Part shown: piece by piece, positions 45,701 to 55,475 of the stretch | Layout: each line of letters begins with the position of its first letter | Numbering within the stretch: position 1 is the stretch's first letter | Assembly (NCBI GenBank): GCA_030544215.1 | Contig: JARZZO010000002.1 | Location: 74,841,150 to 74,905,149 of the forward strand | DNA from: Zantedeschia hybrid cultivar | Taxonomy: Eukaryota > Streptophyta > Magnoliopsida > Alismatales > Araceae | Length of the DNA stretch: 64,000 nt | Reading direction: 5' to 3' | Position numbers and translations under genes: made by a program | The notes under the pieces: model-generated | Databases searched by the model: none | Seen by the model: the letters and a program-made list of their open reading frames with translations, nothing else | What the model was told of the DNA's origin: nothing

Positions 45701-46604
45701 CTGAGACAAGCAGCAATAATAAAGATGAACCCCGGAGAAAGGTTGGGCATGGCCGAAGCTATCGCCGGGGAAGTTTTCTCTATTCCCAGCATCATCAGCA
45801 CCTGGAAAGCTGTCACCCTGCAACACCAAACCCACCACCACCGTCCACAGTTTGGTGGAGATCGATCAGTTAAGATGGAACCATGTATACGACAGGCCAC
45901 TCTTATATAAGAGATTCTTGTAAAAGGGCTTGCTTTCATGTCAAACTCAGTTTTTTTCTTTCAAGTATCTCGACTTCTAAATCATACAACTAAGTTGGAC
46001 TCGATAAAAATTGTATCCAATTTGTTTTCACGAATATTTAACGATCGAGGCTACTTAATTAATGGCAGCATCATGTTAGTTAAGTATCTGAACATTTTCT
46101 GCCCATCCAAAGCTCTGCCAAAAGAAAGAAAAAGATCGAAGAAGAAAATCTAGCTCACAGGGATTCCTTACCCTCCTATGGCGATCAGAACAAACTGCAG
46201 CATCAACCCCATGCTCAACTTCCTCGGCCATTTCTTCCTACAGCACAAAAATTGAAAGAAAAAAAACACATAATAAGCTGGCATATATACATACGTGAAC
46301 TTTGGTGGACTGGACCAAAGGGCTGGTGTCTGGAGATTAAGGGAGAATTAAACACAGCACAAAACCAGGGACGCGTATGTATCGTATCATGAGGTCCCTC
46401 ATGTTCGCACCTCTCGAGTGCAACTGCGAAGGGCGCGAGGAGGACGAAGGTGGTCAGGTTGCCGGAGACGACGAGGAAGAGGGGGTTGAGCCCCAAGGCG
46501 AGGATGCGGCTCACGAACACGGAGTAGCCACCGTATACGAGCTGCACCACCGTGAGCCCCAACAAGATCACCAGCTCCTCCGCCAGAACCCCTTGGCTCG
46601 ACAT
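39755..46604 (-). CDS. WAT1-related (UMAMIT/nodulin MtN21, EamA) transporter, 7 exons
   Basis: Exons on the minus strand: 46604-46411, 46237-46172, 45817-45701, 43114-42874, 41314-41153, 41075-40924 and 39890-39755 (TGA). All introns are GT-AG, phases join exactly, total 1068 bp = 355 residues, normal for the family. Exon 1 has GLTVVQLVYGGYSVFVSRIL; exon 3 the family block SPAIASAMPNLSPGFIFIIA; exon 4 begins FEKVDIRCAYSKAKIVGTL; exons 5-6 form the second EamA repeat (SMFSPIGTVFSAILSAFTLG); exon 7 gives LAGMLVMFAGLYLVLWAKKKE and an acidic tail ending VEKPLLS. About ten membrane helices in two EamA halves are expected. Relatives export amino acids or auxin across plasma membrane or tonoplast; the substrate cannot be told here. 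ATG 46604 is the first ATG in frame. Introns 3, 4 and 6 contain small transposons. Confidence 0.9.
40508..40673. mobile_element. foldback/MITE element in intron 6 of transporter gene
   Basis: About 67 bp starting AGATCCTCTCAGTATATATT is repeated in inverted, diverged form ending CTGAGAAGATCT, leaving only a ~30-bp loop. Non-coding. It shares its terminal word with the element at 43355, so the two belong to one family. Confidence 0.65.
41800..42000. repeat. possible foldback-family relative in intron 4
   Basis: The sequence begins near GGGATCCTCTTAGTGATCG and has two long A runs and repeated CTCTC/GACCGG words, with TGACCGG and CCGGTCA inverted words near its right side. It resembles the composition of the fragment at 4440-4560. 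Ends are not resolved. Confidence 0.25.
42383..42721. mobile_element. 339-bp MITE with TIRs and 7-bp target duplication, in intron 4
   Basis: The left end AGAGTAATGTTTTTGCATGC with CACTGTTGGTGCAAATGG is matched by the right end, which on the minus strand reads AGAGTAATACTTGTTGCACC and CACTGTTGGTGTAAATGG. The terminal inverted repeats are about 38 bp. TTTATAA flanks both ends directly (42376-42382 and 42722-42728). Non-coding. Similar termini occur at about 35585, 38010, 38755 and 45208. Confidence 0.75.
43355..43513. mobile_element. foldback/MITE element in intron 3 of transporter gene
   Basis: Starts GAGATCCTCTCAGTACC and ends in the inverted form ATACTGAGAGGATCTC, with further inverted similarity (AAGGGGAGAAGGG versus CCCCTCTCTCCCCC) inside. 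Same family as 40508-40673. Confidence 0.6.
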
Positions 46605-46863
46605 CCTCCTGTCGGCGGAGCAGTCAAGGGGGGAAGTGGGCGAGGCCACCAGTAGCAAGCTCTCTTTTCTCCCTCTCTCTCCGACTCCTGCTGCCTCCCT
46701 CGGTTGCTTCCCTCTTCCTTAGCTAGCTAACAGTCTTCTTTCCTCTGTGGTCTTGGGTTGAGGAGGACGGGTGGGTTGTGTTTGGTGGTGTTACTCTGGA
46801 TAGGAGACAGGGGCTGCTTATGGGATCGCCGGCTATTCCTCTCCCAACCCCACCTGTTGAAGG

Positions 46864-46873
46864 TTTATATAGA
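46864..46873 (-). promoter_or_regulatory. TATA box of transporter gene
   Basis: The minus strand reads CCCTCTATATAAACC about 260 bp upstream of ATG 46604. This would give a 5' UTR of roughly 230 bp. No competing TATA box was noticed between it and the start codon. Confidence 0.6.
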
Positions 46874-47183
46874 GGGCTGTCCTCTTACTTGGGAATAGTT
46901 GCTCTTGCGGGTTTTGTCCCCATCTCTACCTGTTCCTGGAACACGGGAGTTTGGGCCTTGGAGTTATCGCCGGGATATGGGTGGATTTATCTGAACACTT
47001 CCCGGACTGCTCTCAGGGTTGAACTTTCGGTGTGATTCGTTACTCTAAATGGTTACTGTGAGTTTAGCTGAAGAGCCAAGCTAGGTATATACGTATAGTG
47101 TTGATGTCCTTTTCTGCGTGGCCTGAGAAGAGAGATTTCTCTCTTCTTTCCCACTGTGAGTAGTGCTCTTCATGGTGATTTCA

Positions 47184-47217
<34 letters not shown>

Positions 47218-50200
47218 TGGTGAGATGCATGACATGTACCACACAAATCAAAATTATATCTTGGTGATGCATGACTTGTACCACTACCCAACAAATCAAA
47301 GTTCATGTCCCCTTGAGATAACTTCCATGATCCATCTTTGGGAGGAAAATAACTGTGGTGTGCCTACATGGAGCCGGTTCACGTGTAGCCCGGCGTTAGT
47401 CACATTAGTTCTCACGGACCACCTCATGTGTCAGTCATATAATCAGATGGTTGAGATGGATGATCATTTTACTTAGATTCCGGATCTCCTCAGTATATTA
47501 ACTACCGAGTTCACTGGAAAGGGGAGTGGGGAGTCTGTCTAATTTCTTTTTCAAAAATTACCTTTCCTTTTTTTAGTGTACTAACTGAACTCGATCGATC
47601 AATGTACTCAAAGAATTCGGTCTCTTTTACTTATGGCTCATCAGCATTTGCACCTTTCTTTTCATAAGAGAAGCTGTACGTATATCTAAATTTCTGTCTT
47701 CAACAGTTGTGCAAGGAAGAGATTTATCCCATGAGAAATGATCAATATCCCAAGAAGGCGGAATTTCACTGTCATGAGAAGAAAAAAAAAATCTCTTTTT
47801 AAAGGATCCTTGACAGTCACTTAATCCGAGTCTTCTTGGATCGCACTAAACGTATATGTAAAAAAGGTTGCTAAGTTGCAACGCTATCATCACAACCAGA
47901 GTCTAATTTTGATCCGGGAGATGAAAAGGGCATGCGATGCGTCATTAATATATTATTAATTTTTAGTAGAACGTCGGATAAAATATTTATTTATTCATAG
48001 AACCCTCGTTTACCTTGGTTTAGCAAGAATTTTATTTGATGTCTTTTTCCCATTTAGACTGTCGCCTGCTAGTAGGGATTGGATGACGATCAAGTATTTT
48101 TTATTATTAAAACGTGTACAAAATCAGACAATCAAATTTCTTTGATTAAAATATGTTACTGTAGTAATTTCTTTGGCTTTACTCCATGGTAGCTTTCGTT
48201 TGGGATCGAATTAAAGAACCTTTCACGGAAAATGTCTAATCAGATGCTCCTTTCCATTTGACCAGGTGGATGAACTCAGGTCACTAACTGGAGGAAGGGG
48301 GAGGGGGAGGCAACCCTTTACGCGCTGAAGACAAGCACAGGACGGAGAGTGGGCCGGAGCAGGTTTGCACGAGGGGGGAGAAAAAGGAAACCCTATTGTC
48401 TGCACAGCCCAAATAGTACGAGGGGCCCATTTAGAAGTCCTCCTTGGAAGGTCATCTAATAAAGTCCCTTTTCGTGTGGGATCGTACTTACCGATGATAG
48501 AGGAAACATATGTTGACGACCCACTTAGCTTCATCTGGACTTCATTCAAAATTCCCTATTAGTTTTGGCAATCTTTATATTTCTTGTTAATTAATTATTA
48601 CAATTATTTAAAATGTCTCTTAAAAGCCCTTCAACCCTCCCTAAAAAGCTTACCGGGGGGGTGTTTAAGGAGGGTTCCAAGATTGTGGAGAATTTTAAGA
48701 AAATCTGAAGATTACAGAGATTAATATATAACAAATATTGAATTATATAGAGACCAAATAGTAAAGAACCCTTATATTAATTATGCGACACTAATGAACT
48801 AAGCTAGTGGTTGAGACCGTGGAACTAAGGTTGTAGATTAATGGTTCAAACAAGAAGCACTTCTGCACCATCTTGTATAAGCTCTCCAAGACGTGTTTGG
48901 CAAAACTTCTACTTGAAAGTCACTTTTGACTTTCATTTCTCACATAGAATGAGTTTGAGGGAGAAAGATTATAACTAATTTTAATTTGTTGCAAAAGTCA
49001 ACTTTTTATTCAATCTTGGAAATTATCTCTGTAACTTTTAATTGGAAGACAAAACACAAATAAAATATTACATAAATGACTTCTAAGATTCAATGACTTC
49101 TACAAAACTAACTAAATGGAAGTACAAAACTGCTTCCAAATAAAAGATGCGCCAAATACGACCTTAGTGGTTTAAACAGAGAAGCACTTTCGCACCATCT
49201 TGTATAAGCTCCCCAAAATTAATCCACCGGGTGATGTAAAACGTAAGATCAATGGTTCATTTGAGTGGCAAGATCCAACACGCCAACCTATAGAGTTTGT
49301 GACAGCCAACAGATAGCTACATATCATGATAAGAACACGTTCACTACCACCAGAGTTTTGAGTGGGTTAAAACAAAGTGTGCCTAGACCCCACCAGCCAA
49401 TTAGCAGAGATGACGTCGTAAGCTTTAGCACTCTCAAAACCACAATAGGATTGAGAAGGAAACATATGCATGGATCCAGACTATAGGATCCACACAATGA
49501 TGTATTGATATTTAGGGGTCCATAGAGCAAGGGTGTGATTTTGGTGTGCCTGTTGTCAACGTTGCTTGTGGAGAGGCAGCTTAAGTTACATGTTATTTTC
49601 AGGTGGTGGTGCTGTCCGATGAAAGGACAAGAGACCCTTTGGCGAGGCGTGGCCAAAACTTACCAGTTTTGCTTCCACTCTTCCCACTTTTGCTTGCACT
49701 CCTCCCCCTTCCCCTCCTTCCAAGCAATACAAATTCAAATACTATTAATGCTGCGTGAGCAAGGAAGAGCTTAGCACCCACTACACTCCACTGACAGCCA
49801 TAACATGAATCCAAAGCTTCCATTTAGACATTCCACACCTTCGCCATACTTAAACTCAATTTAGTATGTGAATGATGGTGGCACTGCCAATCGGAGTAAT
49901 CTATGCCCTCTTCCGGAAAGAACAAGTTTGCCTGCTTTGAACTTGTCCATAAAATACTGTTAATGGGTCGAATATGGACGAAACCCACCTCGGGCCGCCC
50001 GATCGACTCTGACGGACATCAATTGCATGTTGCGCCAGCTAATAGAATCTTATAATTATCAATACCACATCATTGTAAGATGCAAATGGTTTATTGTTTA
50101 TCTCGTCCATGTATAGCACAGTAGCAGCCTGTATAGGGGCCCAAATAAGAGGCCCCTCTATGGCATTAGGTTCCCAAGTTTGAGCATATTTAGTAGGTTC

Positions 50201-50229
50201 TGGCATGACATGAGGATCTGTAGTTGTAG
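46874..50229. other. intergenic, no gene seen
   Basis: Distal promoter side of the transporter gene and spacer. An AT dinucleotide run lies at about 47186-47215. A ~45-bp sequence containing GCACCATCTTGTATAAGCTC appears twice (about 48855-48895 and 49180-49215), possibly the flanks or ends of an old insertion. Confidence 0.45.
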
Positions 50230-51769
50230 AGGATTCCCAGAGTTTGCAATCTTCCTTGGCCCCCTCTAACCACATTGAGAGGGTGAAAACTTTTACCTTC
50301 AAAAATCCTCTTACATCTTGCCTTCCGTATATGCCAAGCAATAGAGAAGCAAGTGGATAAGAAAATTCTATCATTTCCATTAATAGTGAAGATAGTTTAA
50401 AGGAGATGCCATCTATACTAGTCTAGCAAATTCACAATCGAACAATAGGTGTTGGATAGATTCTGAGGCTTGTGAGCATACCTGGCAGGTACTATCAATT
50501 TGCGGCAGTCTCTTAGCAAGAATGTCATGTGACATGAGAATCCCATAAAACTCTCTCTATACCGGGTTTGGCAAGGAAGACGAAGGTAAAGATGTTACCT
50601 CAGACAAGTATCGATGTGCCGATTTGATAGAGAAACACCCATCTTCCATAAGAGGCCATATAAAATCATCTTCCATAGACTTATTTACCGGAGGTGGCTC
50701 CAAAGATAAGATGTCCTTCGCTGACTGATCAGAAAAAATCCTGTTAATAAGTACTTCATCCCATCTATTTTTTTTAATTAATTGAAAAACCTAGACAGGT
50801 CGGGGATCACATGAGTCCGGTCTAGAGATCAAATTTGGGCAGGTTGAACAGGGTTACCTGGTAATTCGGGTTTAACCCAAATTCAAAACAGTCCAGCCTA
50901 ATTTCAATCTGGTCCAGATTCAATTCAAATTCAACTTAGATTTAGCATTGAGTGGATTGGGTTGGGCTGACCTATTTGTAGATAGTTTGTTAGACGTATC
51001 CGACTTTTTGTATGAATTAATGTAAAAGTCATAGGTCAAATTAGGTTATCTCAGTTTCAACCCAACTCAGCCCAAATCTAACTAATGTCAACCCAAATTT
51101 ATATCAACTTGATTTAGATAATTTGAGTCAGCCTAATTTATTATAATATGGGCAGGACTACGCCATGGGCTGACCCGTCTAATTAACACCTCTAGTCTTG
51201 TCCAACTGCAGGGGGTCATAGGTGATTCGGAACCCATTTGTCAGCCCACGTGTTTGTTGAGAGGCCATCCTAAATGCCTTTGAGGCAGATATCCCCCGTA
51301 AGGCTTCAAACCTGCATCATAGCAGTCCATGAACCAGATCCACTTTTATGGTACAAGGAATATTCCAAATGAAGCAATGAGAAAGATCCTTAGCTCTGAT
51401 GAGAGAAACCCAGAGGGGTTGAGGCTCTTGAATAAACCTCCAAAATAGTTTCATAATACAAGCTCTGTTGGGAATTTCTAAATCCCTCATGCCAAACCCT
51501 CCTAATAAGTGACGTCTCTTGAGAGAGCTCCATTTGCACAGGTCGGTTCTCTTATGGTCAGCTGTATAACCCCAGAAAAGGGAACATTGGATAGCATTAA
51601 GTTTTGTAGTAGCCTTTCTGGATAGGAGGCAGGCACCCGCGACATATATGGGGATGGAAGCCAGAGTAGAGTTAATAAGGGTCACCTTTCCAGCAATAGA
51701 CTGGATTATAGTCCGCCAACTAGAACAACTTGCAAGCAGACTTGACTGTGGCACTAATAAGACTCCCAA
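50230..51769 (-). mobile_element. decayed LINE ORF2 fragment (RT C-terminal side and zf-RVT), interrupted
   Basis: The minus strand first reads SIAGKVTLINSTLASIPIYV and LGGFGMRDLEIPNRACIMKL, the conserved region after the RT of plant LINEs. After a foreign ~410-bp block it continues with RWDEVLINRIF, SIKSAHRYLSEV and a zf-RVT motif CQVCSQASESIQHLLFDC (C-x2-C-x9-H-x4-C), then AWHIRKARCKRIFEGKSFHP. Frames shift and stops occur, so the copy is dead. The upstream RT core is missing. Confidence 0.75.
50780..51190. mobile_element. small insertion inside the LINE fragment
   Basis: The LINE reading is interrupted by an AT-rich block of different composition. Its ends, AACCTAGACAGGTCGGG at the left and GACCCGTCTAATTAACACC at the right, are weakly inverted relative to each other. 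Possibly a non-autonomous DNA transposon. Limits are approximate. Confidence 0.4.
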
Positions 51770-52789
51770 TCTACGCTAGACACCTGTCATGAGAATATAC
51801 TAGTCCAACATTGAAGACCATGTCGGACCATGCTTCTCGTCCAATCCATAAGTAATGGTGCCAATGTATGCCCCGGCTCCCTAAGTTCTCATACAATTAA
51901 GCTTCAAATCCCTCGTACTAACTTAAGCATTAGAGTGGACTTTCCGTGAAAACCATTTATGACCTTTTCTCTCCCCCTTTCCTTTTCCTCCTCCATCCTC
52001 CTCATCAACTATTGCATGCTTTGGGGATTGGCCACAACTTTCTTTCGAGAACTCTCCATACCTAGTAAACATTTTGATGACATGTATGGACGTCTCATCG
52101 ACTACCTCGATATCCGAAGTATCCTAGTCAGTGATCTCAGTGGACAGTTTAGGTCGCTCTACTTCTAAAGCTAATACATACCCTGAGCTTGAGGACTCGG
52201 ACTCACCATCCCTACCCACAAAGACAAGAAGAAAACACATCTAGTTTTAAAGTTTTCATACTCGAGAATGCCTGCCGAGATCGCTTTGCTACAACTTCCT
52301 GAAAAGAATACTACCAAGAGTTGAAGGTTAAGAATAACTGAGGGCCTAGACCTTTATATAAGGGGAAGTGAAGATTCAATTTCCCTTGAGATGCTAACTT
52401 GTGGAAATTTGAAAGGTGAAAAGACACGATTTGACACCTTTTAGCCTTGACGTGTATCCTAAAGTTGAGATCGAAAGTTGGGGGGTCTATGTTGTGTGCA
52501 TGGTTTTGAGACTGTCAGGTTGTTGGTAGACCCAGTCATAGTCTGCCAACTAGAACAATGGAAGATAGGCCTGATTGTCGCACTCATAATGTAACATCCT
52601 AGATAGTAGAAAGCACCTTATGCTTTAATAATCAAGTTATAATATGCGTTTATGGTTAATTAGAGTGTAGCGCAGTTAGTTAGAATGTAGTAGAGTTTAA
52701 AAGAAGAGGAATGAAAGTGGCTTAAGTATTAGACAATCAATTAATAGGCTGAGGCGGGGGTTTAAGATTAATCGCTACGTATCAATTAA
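51770..52789. other. intergenic block flanked by a ~60-bp direct repeat
   Basis: A sequence around TAGTCCGCCAACTAGAACAA (51710-51770) recurs in diverged form at 52523-52595, so ~750 bp lies between direct repeats. No coding domain; a TATATAAGGGG word is at about 52356. It may be part of an old element inserted at or within the LINE. Confidence 0.35.
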
Positions 52790-53235
52790 TTGATAGAAAT
52801 GATAGTTAATCGAAAGAGATGGTAGATAATGATAGATAACTAAGCCAATTAATTGATAGAGGTCAGTTAGTCGATTCAGTTAGTCAATTCAACTAATTTA
52901 TAGAAGTCAACTAGTTGATTCAGTTAATCAATAAAAGTCAATTAGTCGATTCAATTAATTGATAGAAGTTAGTAGTTGATTAAGTTAATTAATAGATGAG
53001 ACTTTGTCAATTCAATTAGTCGACTCAATTAATTGATAGAAGTCAATTAGTTGATTTAGTTAATTAATAGAAGTCAATTAGTCGATTCAGTTAATTGATA
53101 GAAGCTAGTTAGTTGATTCAATTAATTGATAGAAGTCAGTTAGTCGATTTAAGTAACTCATAAACATACTGATTATTTAATTTAGTTAATTAATAAAGTG
53201 AATTAGTTTATTCATTTAATTGATAACTAGGACAA
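52790..53235. repeat. ~32-bp minisatellite
   Basis: Degenerate tandem units built from AGTCAATTAGTCGATTCA and GTTAATTGATAGA, about a dozen copies. The unit contains short inverted words (TCAATTAATTGA). Non-coding. Confidence 0.8.
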
Positions 53236-53329
53236 TTAATTGATAGATGGTAGCCAATGTATGAGTAACATATAGGAGACACTTGGACTGGTGGTAGGTG
53301 GCTTAAGGCTGTAAATCAGGCTATGATGA

Positions 53330-53621
53330 ATCCAGGGGGGTGAATGGGTTCAAGCGTAGATAAATGAAAAACCATTAAGGAACTAAACTTTAAAATGCAT
53401 AAAAGGTGAGAGAACAAGGAAACAATCACACAAGGGACACATGGATTTATACTAGTTCGGTCTAGCTAGGCCTACATTTAGTTCCCAAGCAACCTCTTGG
53501 GATTTTCACTAACATAAGGTACATACCTCTTGCTAGTCTTACAACATCTTGTCATCGGACTGGCCCTCCCTTTAATCCTCAGAAGGGGCAAACAACCTCC
53601 TGTCCTAAGGCAGTTCCTTTC
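53330..53621. repeat. probable copia-type LTR fragment
   Basis: GGGGGGTGAATGGG, CAAGGGACACATGGATTTATACT and CCTCTTGGGATTTTCACT form a pattern familiar from plant SIRE/Maximus-type copia LTRs. It is cut by the start of the Ogre-like LTR at 53622, which suggests nested insertion. Recognised from memory only. Confidence 0.35.
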
Positions 53622-54923
53622 TGTAGACACGCTAATTTTGACATCATTTTGAGTAAATTTCATATCATATAATCATACCTCAAAATAGTCTGATATTTAA
53701 TCATTAGTTAATTTTTATAATTTTCTGGATTAATTATCTAAATGACATCGGTCAGACATAATTAAGTTTATTAATGAAATTCATTTTAACTCAGATTTTT
53801 AATCAAATAATAAAAGACGTCGACCTGTCAAGACGTCATTTAGGGTTATATTCTTATTTTTTATTATTAATCTGATTTTAATTAATTTATTAATAAACTA
53901 AAAGACGTCTATCATGCACGACACCATTTAGATTTCCTAAGCTGATTCTATCTCTTCTTCCCGATGTTTATCTTTATTTTAATTAAGCTAAAAGACGTCT
54001 CTCATGAACGACGCGTTTTAGATAATTACAAATAAAGATGAATTAGACTGTGTTTATCTATTTCTTAATTGGATTAACTTCAAACTCTTTCATGTTAATC
54101 TGTTAATAACCGCGGATGCGTGAATTTAAAGCTTATAAATACCCAGCCCCTTGGTCATTAAAAAGTTAGTGACTAAAGTGATAATTCTTAAAAGTTGAGT
54201 GATAATTTTGAGCGATTCTTTGAGAGAAACGACGTCCAAATACTGAAGGATCGAGGCGCTGCTATTTCTAGGAGTCTTGAAGCTTCATCCTTTCTTTGTC
54301 ATTTCTTCGTCCTTTCAAGATCCATTCAAGAACTAAGGCTTTCCAGGAGCCATCCAACTCAGTTCTTCTTAATCAATTTCTACATCTTTCTCATATTTTC
54401 AGCATATTAGCATCACAATTTCATCACATCACTTCATGCAACGCACACTTACTAGTATATAATTTCTAATTCATGTTTTAAAGGGGTTTCAAAAACCACA
54501 AACAAGTGAGTTCATTTAAGTTGCATGATTAGAATTATTACTGGGATAGATATTACATCTATTTGAGTTCTTATTGTTCTTTCCCTATTTTTTTCTACTT
54601 TTTTGTAAGGTTCAAAGGTACGAAAGAAGATCAAAAGGAGAGAATCAACAAGAAGAGGAAATCTAGACGATCCTCAAATCCCCATAAGCATCCAAAGTAA
54701 GAACAAAGTCAGAAGGGTTCTTTTCCTTCAGCCGGCTGAATAAGGGGAATCAAGGACTCTAACATCTCCCAATTCCAAAACAGGTAGGCGATCAATCTTT
54801 GTCTTTTAGAACTTTTTAGTTAAAAGTTTCTGGCGATCACATTCACTTAGTTTTAAATAGGTTTATTTGTCACCTAAACAACATAAATTTTCATGATAAT
54901 TACACCCCTAATTTGAGTACTCA
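53622..54923 (+). repeat. 5' LTR of Ogre-like element
   Basis: Begins TGTAGACACGCTAATTTTGAC and ends near GAGTACTCA, about 1.3 kb. Clearly related, in reverse complement and diverged, to the solo LTR at 61656-62982, which helps define both ends. U3 carries three near-palindromic modules with ACGTC/GACGT cores (53812-53845, 53898-53932, 53988-54023). The right edge is less certain than the left. Confidence 0.75.
54133..54142 (+). promoter_or_regulatory. TATA box of Ogre-like LTR
   Basis: GCTTATAAATACCC lies downstream of the palindromic modules and in the same relative place as the TATA box of the related solo LTR. It would start the element's transcript near 54165. Confidence 0.65.
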
Positions 54924-54931
54924 TAGCTTTT

Positions 54932-54947
54932 TGGCGATCACGGTGGG
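54932..54947 (+). other. primer-binding site of Ogre-like element
   Basis: TGGCGATCACGGTGGG lies 8 bp after the LTR end. TGGCGA-starting primer sites are common in the Tat lineage. The matching tRNA was not assigned. Confidence 0.5.
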
Positions 54948-54949
54948 CC

Positions 54950-55475
54950 TAGAGGGTCACACGCAAATGATTCTCAAGGCGATGGATAAATAAGTGGGTT
55001 TTATATAAACCGGGGGTTTTTATGAAAAACTGCGCGGTTAGTATAAAACATAGCGAACGGGCTGAACAGGCCAAGCTGCTGCTAACCCTAGCCGCCCTTC
55101 CTCTGTTTCTCTCTCTCTCTCTCTGGCGTTCCAGACAGATCTAGATCTGCTCTGCCGCTTCTCCGACCCCCGTTCGACGGAAAATCGTCCGCACGTTGCG
55201 GCGACCAAAGGAGGTTTCGTGGGTTGCGAAGAGCGAGGAACGTGAGGATATCCGTCGCGAAGAGGATCGCGTAGACTTCGCTAGAGGTCGGGCGCTTGCG
55301 CGGCTTGCGGTGTCGCACCGACGAAACCGAACGGTAGCGGATTCGAATCCGCACACGGTAAAACCTTGATAATCTAATTATCGGAGTTTTTAGATTTTTC
55401 GAAACGGGAACAAATCTCCGTTTTTATTTTTATTTCTGCTGCGCGGGAGATCCGGAGAAACCCGAGAACCTAACA
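54950..55475. other. GC-rich block before gag, possible LTR-type insertion
   Basis: Composition changes sharply (GTTGCGGCGACC, GCGCTTGCGCGGC, a CT run at 55108-55124) and there is a TATA-like TTTATATAAACC near 55000. The block ends GAACCTAACA, exactly where the Gag frame starts to look coding at 55476. It could be a solo LTR of another element or the native leader of this one. No matching target duplication was found. Confidence 0.35.

Noticed and set aside
46605..46658. Upstream extension of the transporter start by 18 codons
   Set aside because: The extension begins at TTG, not ATG. The first ATG in frame is 46604, which also fits family length.
54950..55475. Calling the GC-rich block a copia solo LTR outright
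   Set aside because: The right end fits but no TG start with a matching 5-bp duplication was found on the left, so it is listed only as possible.
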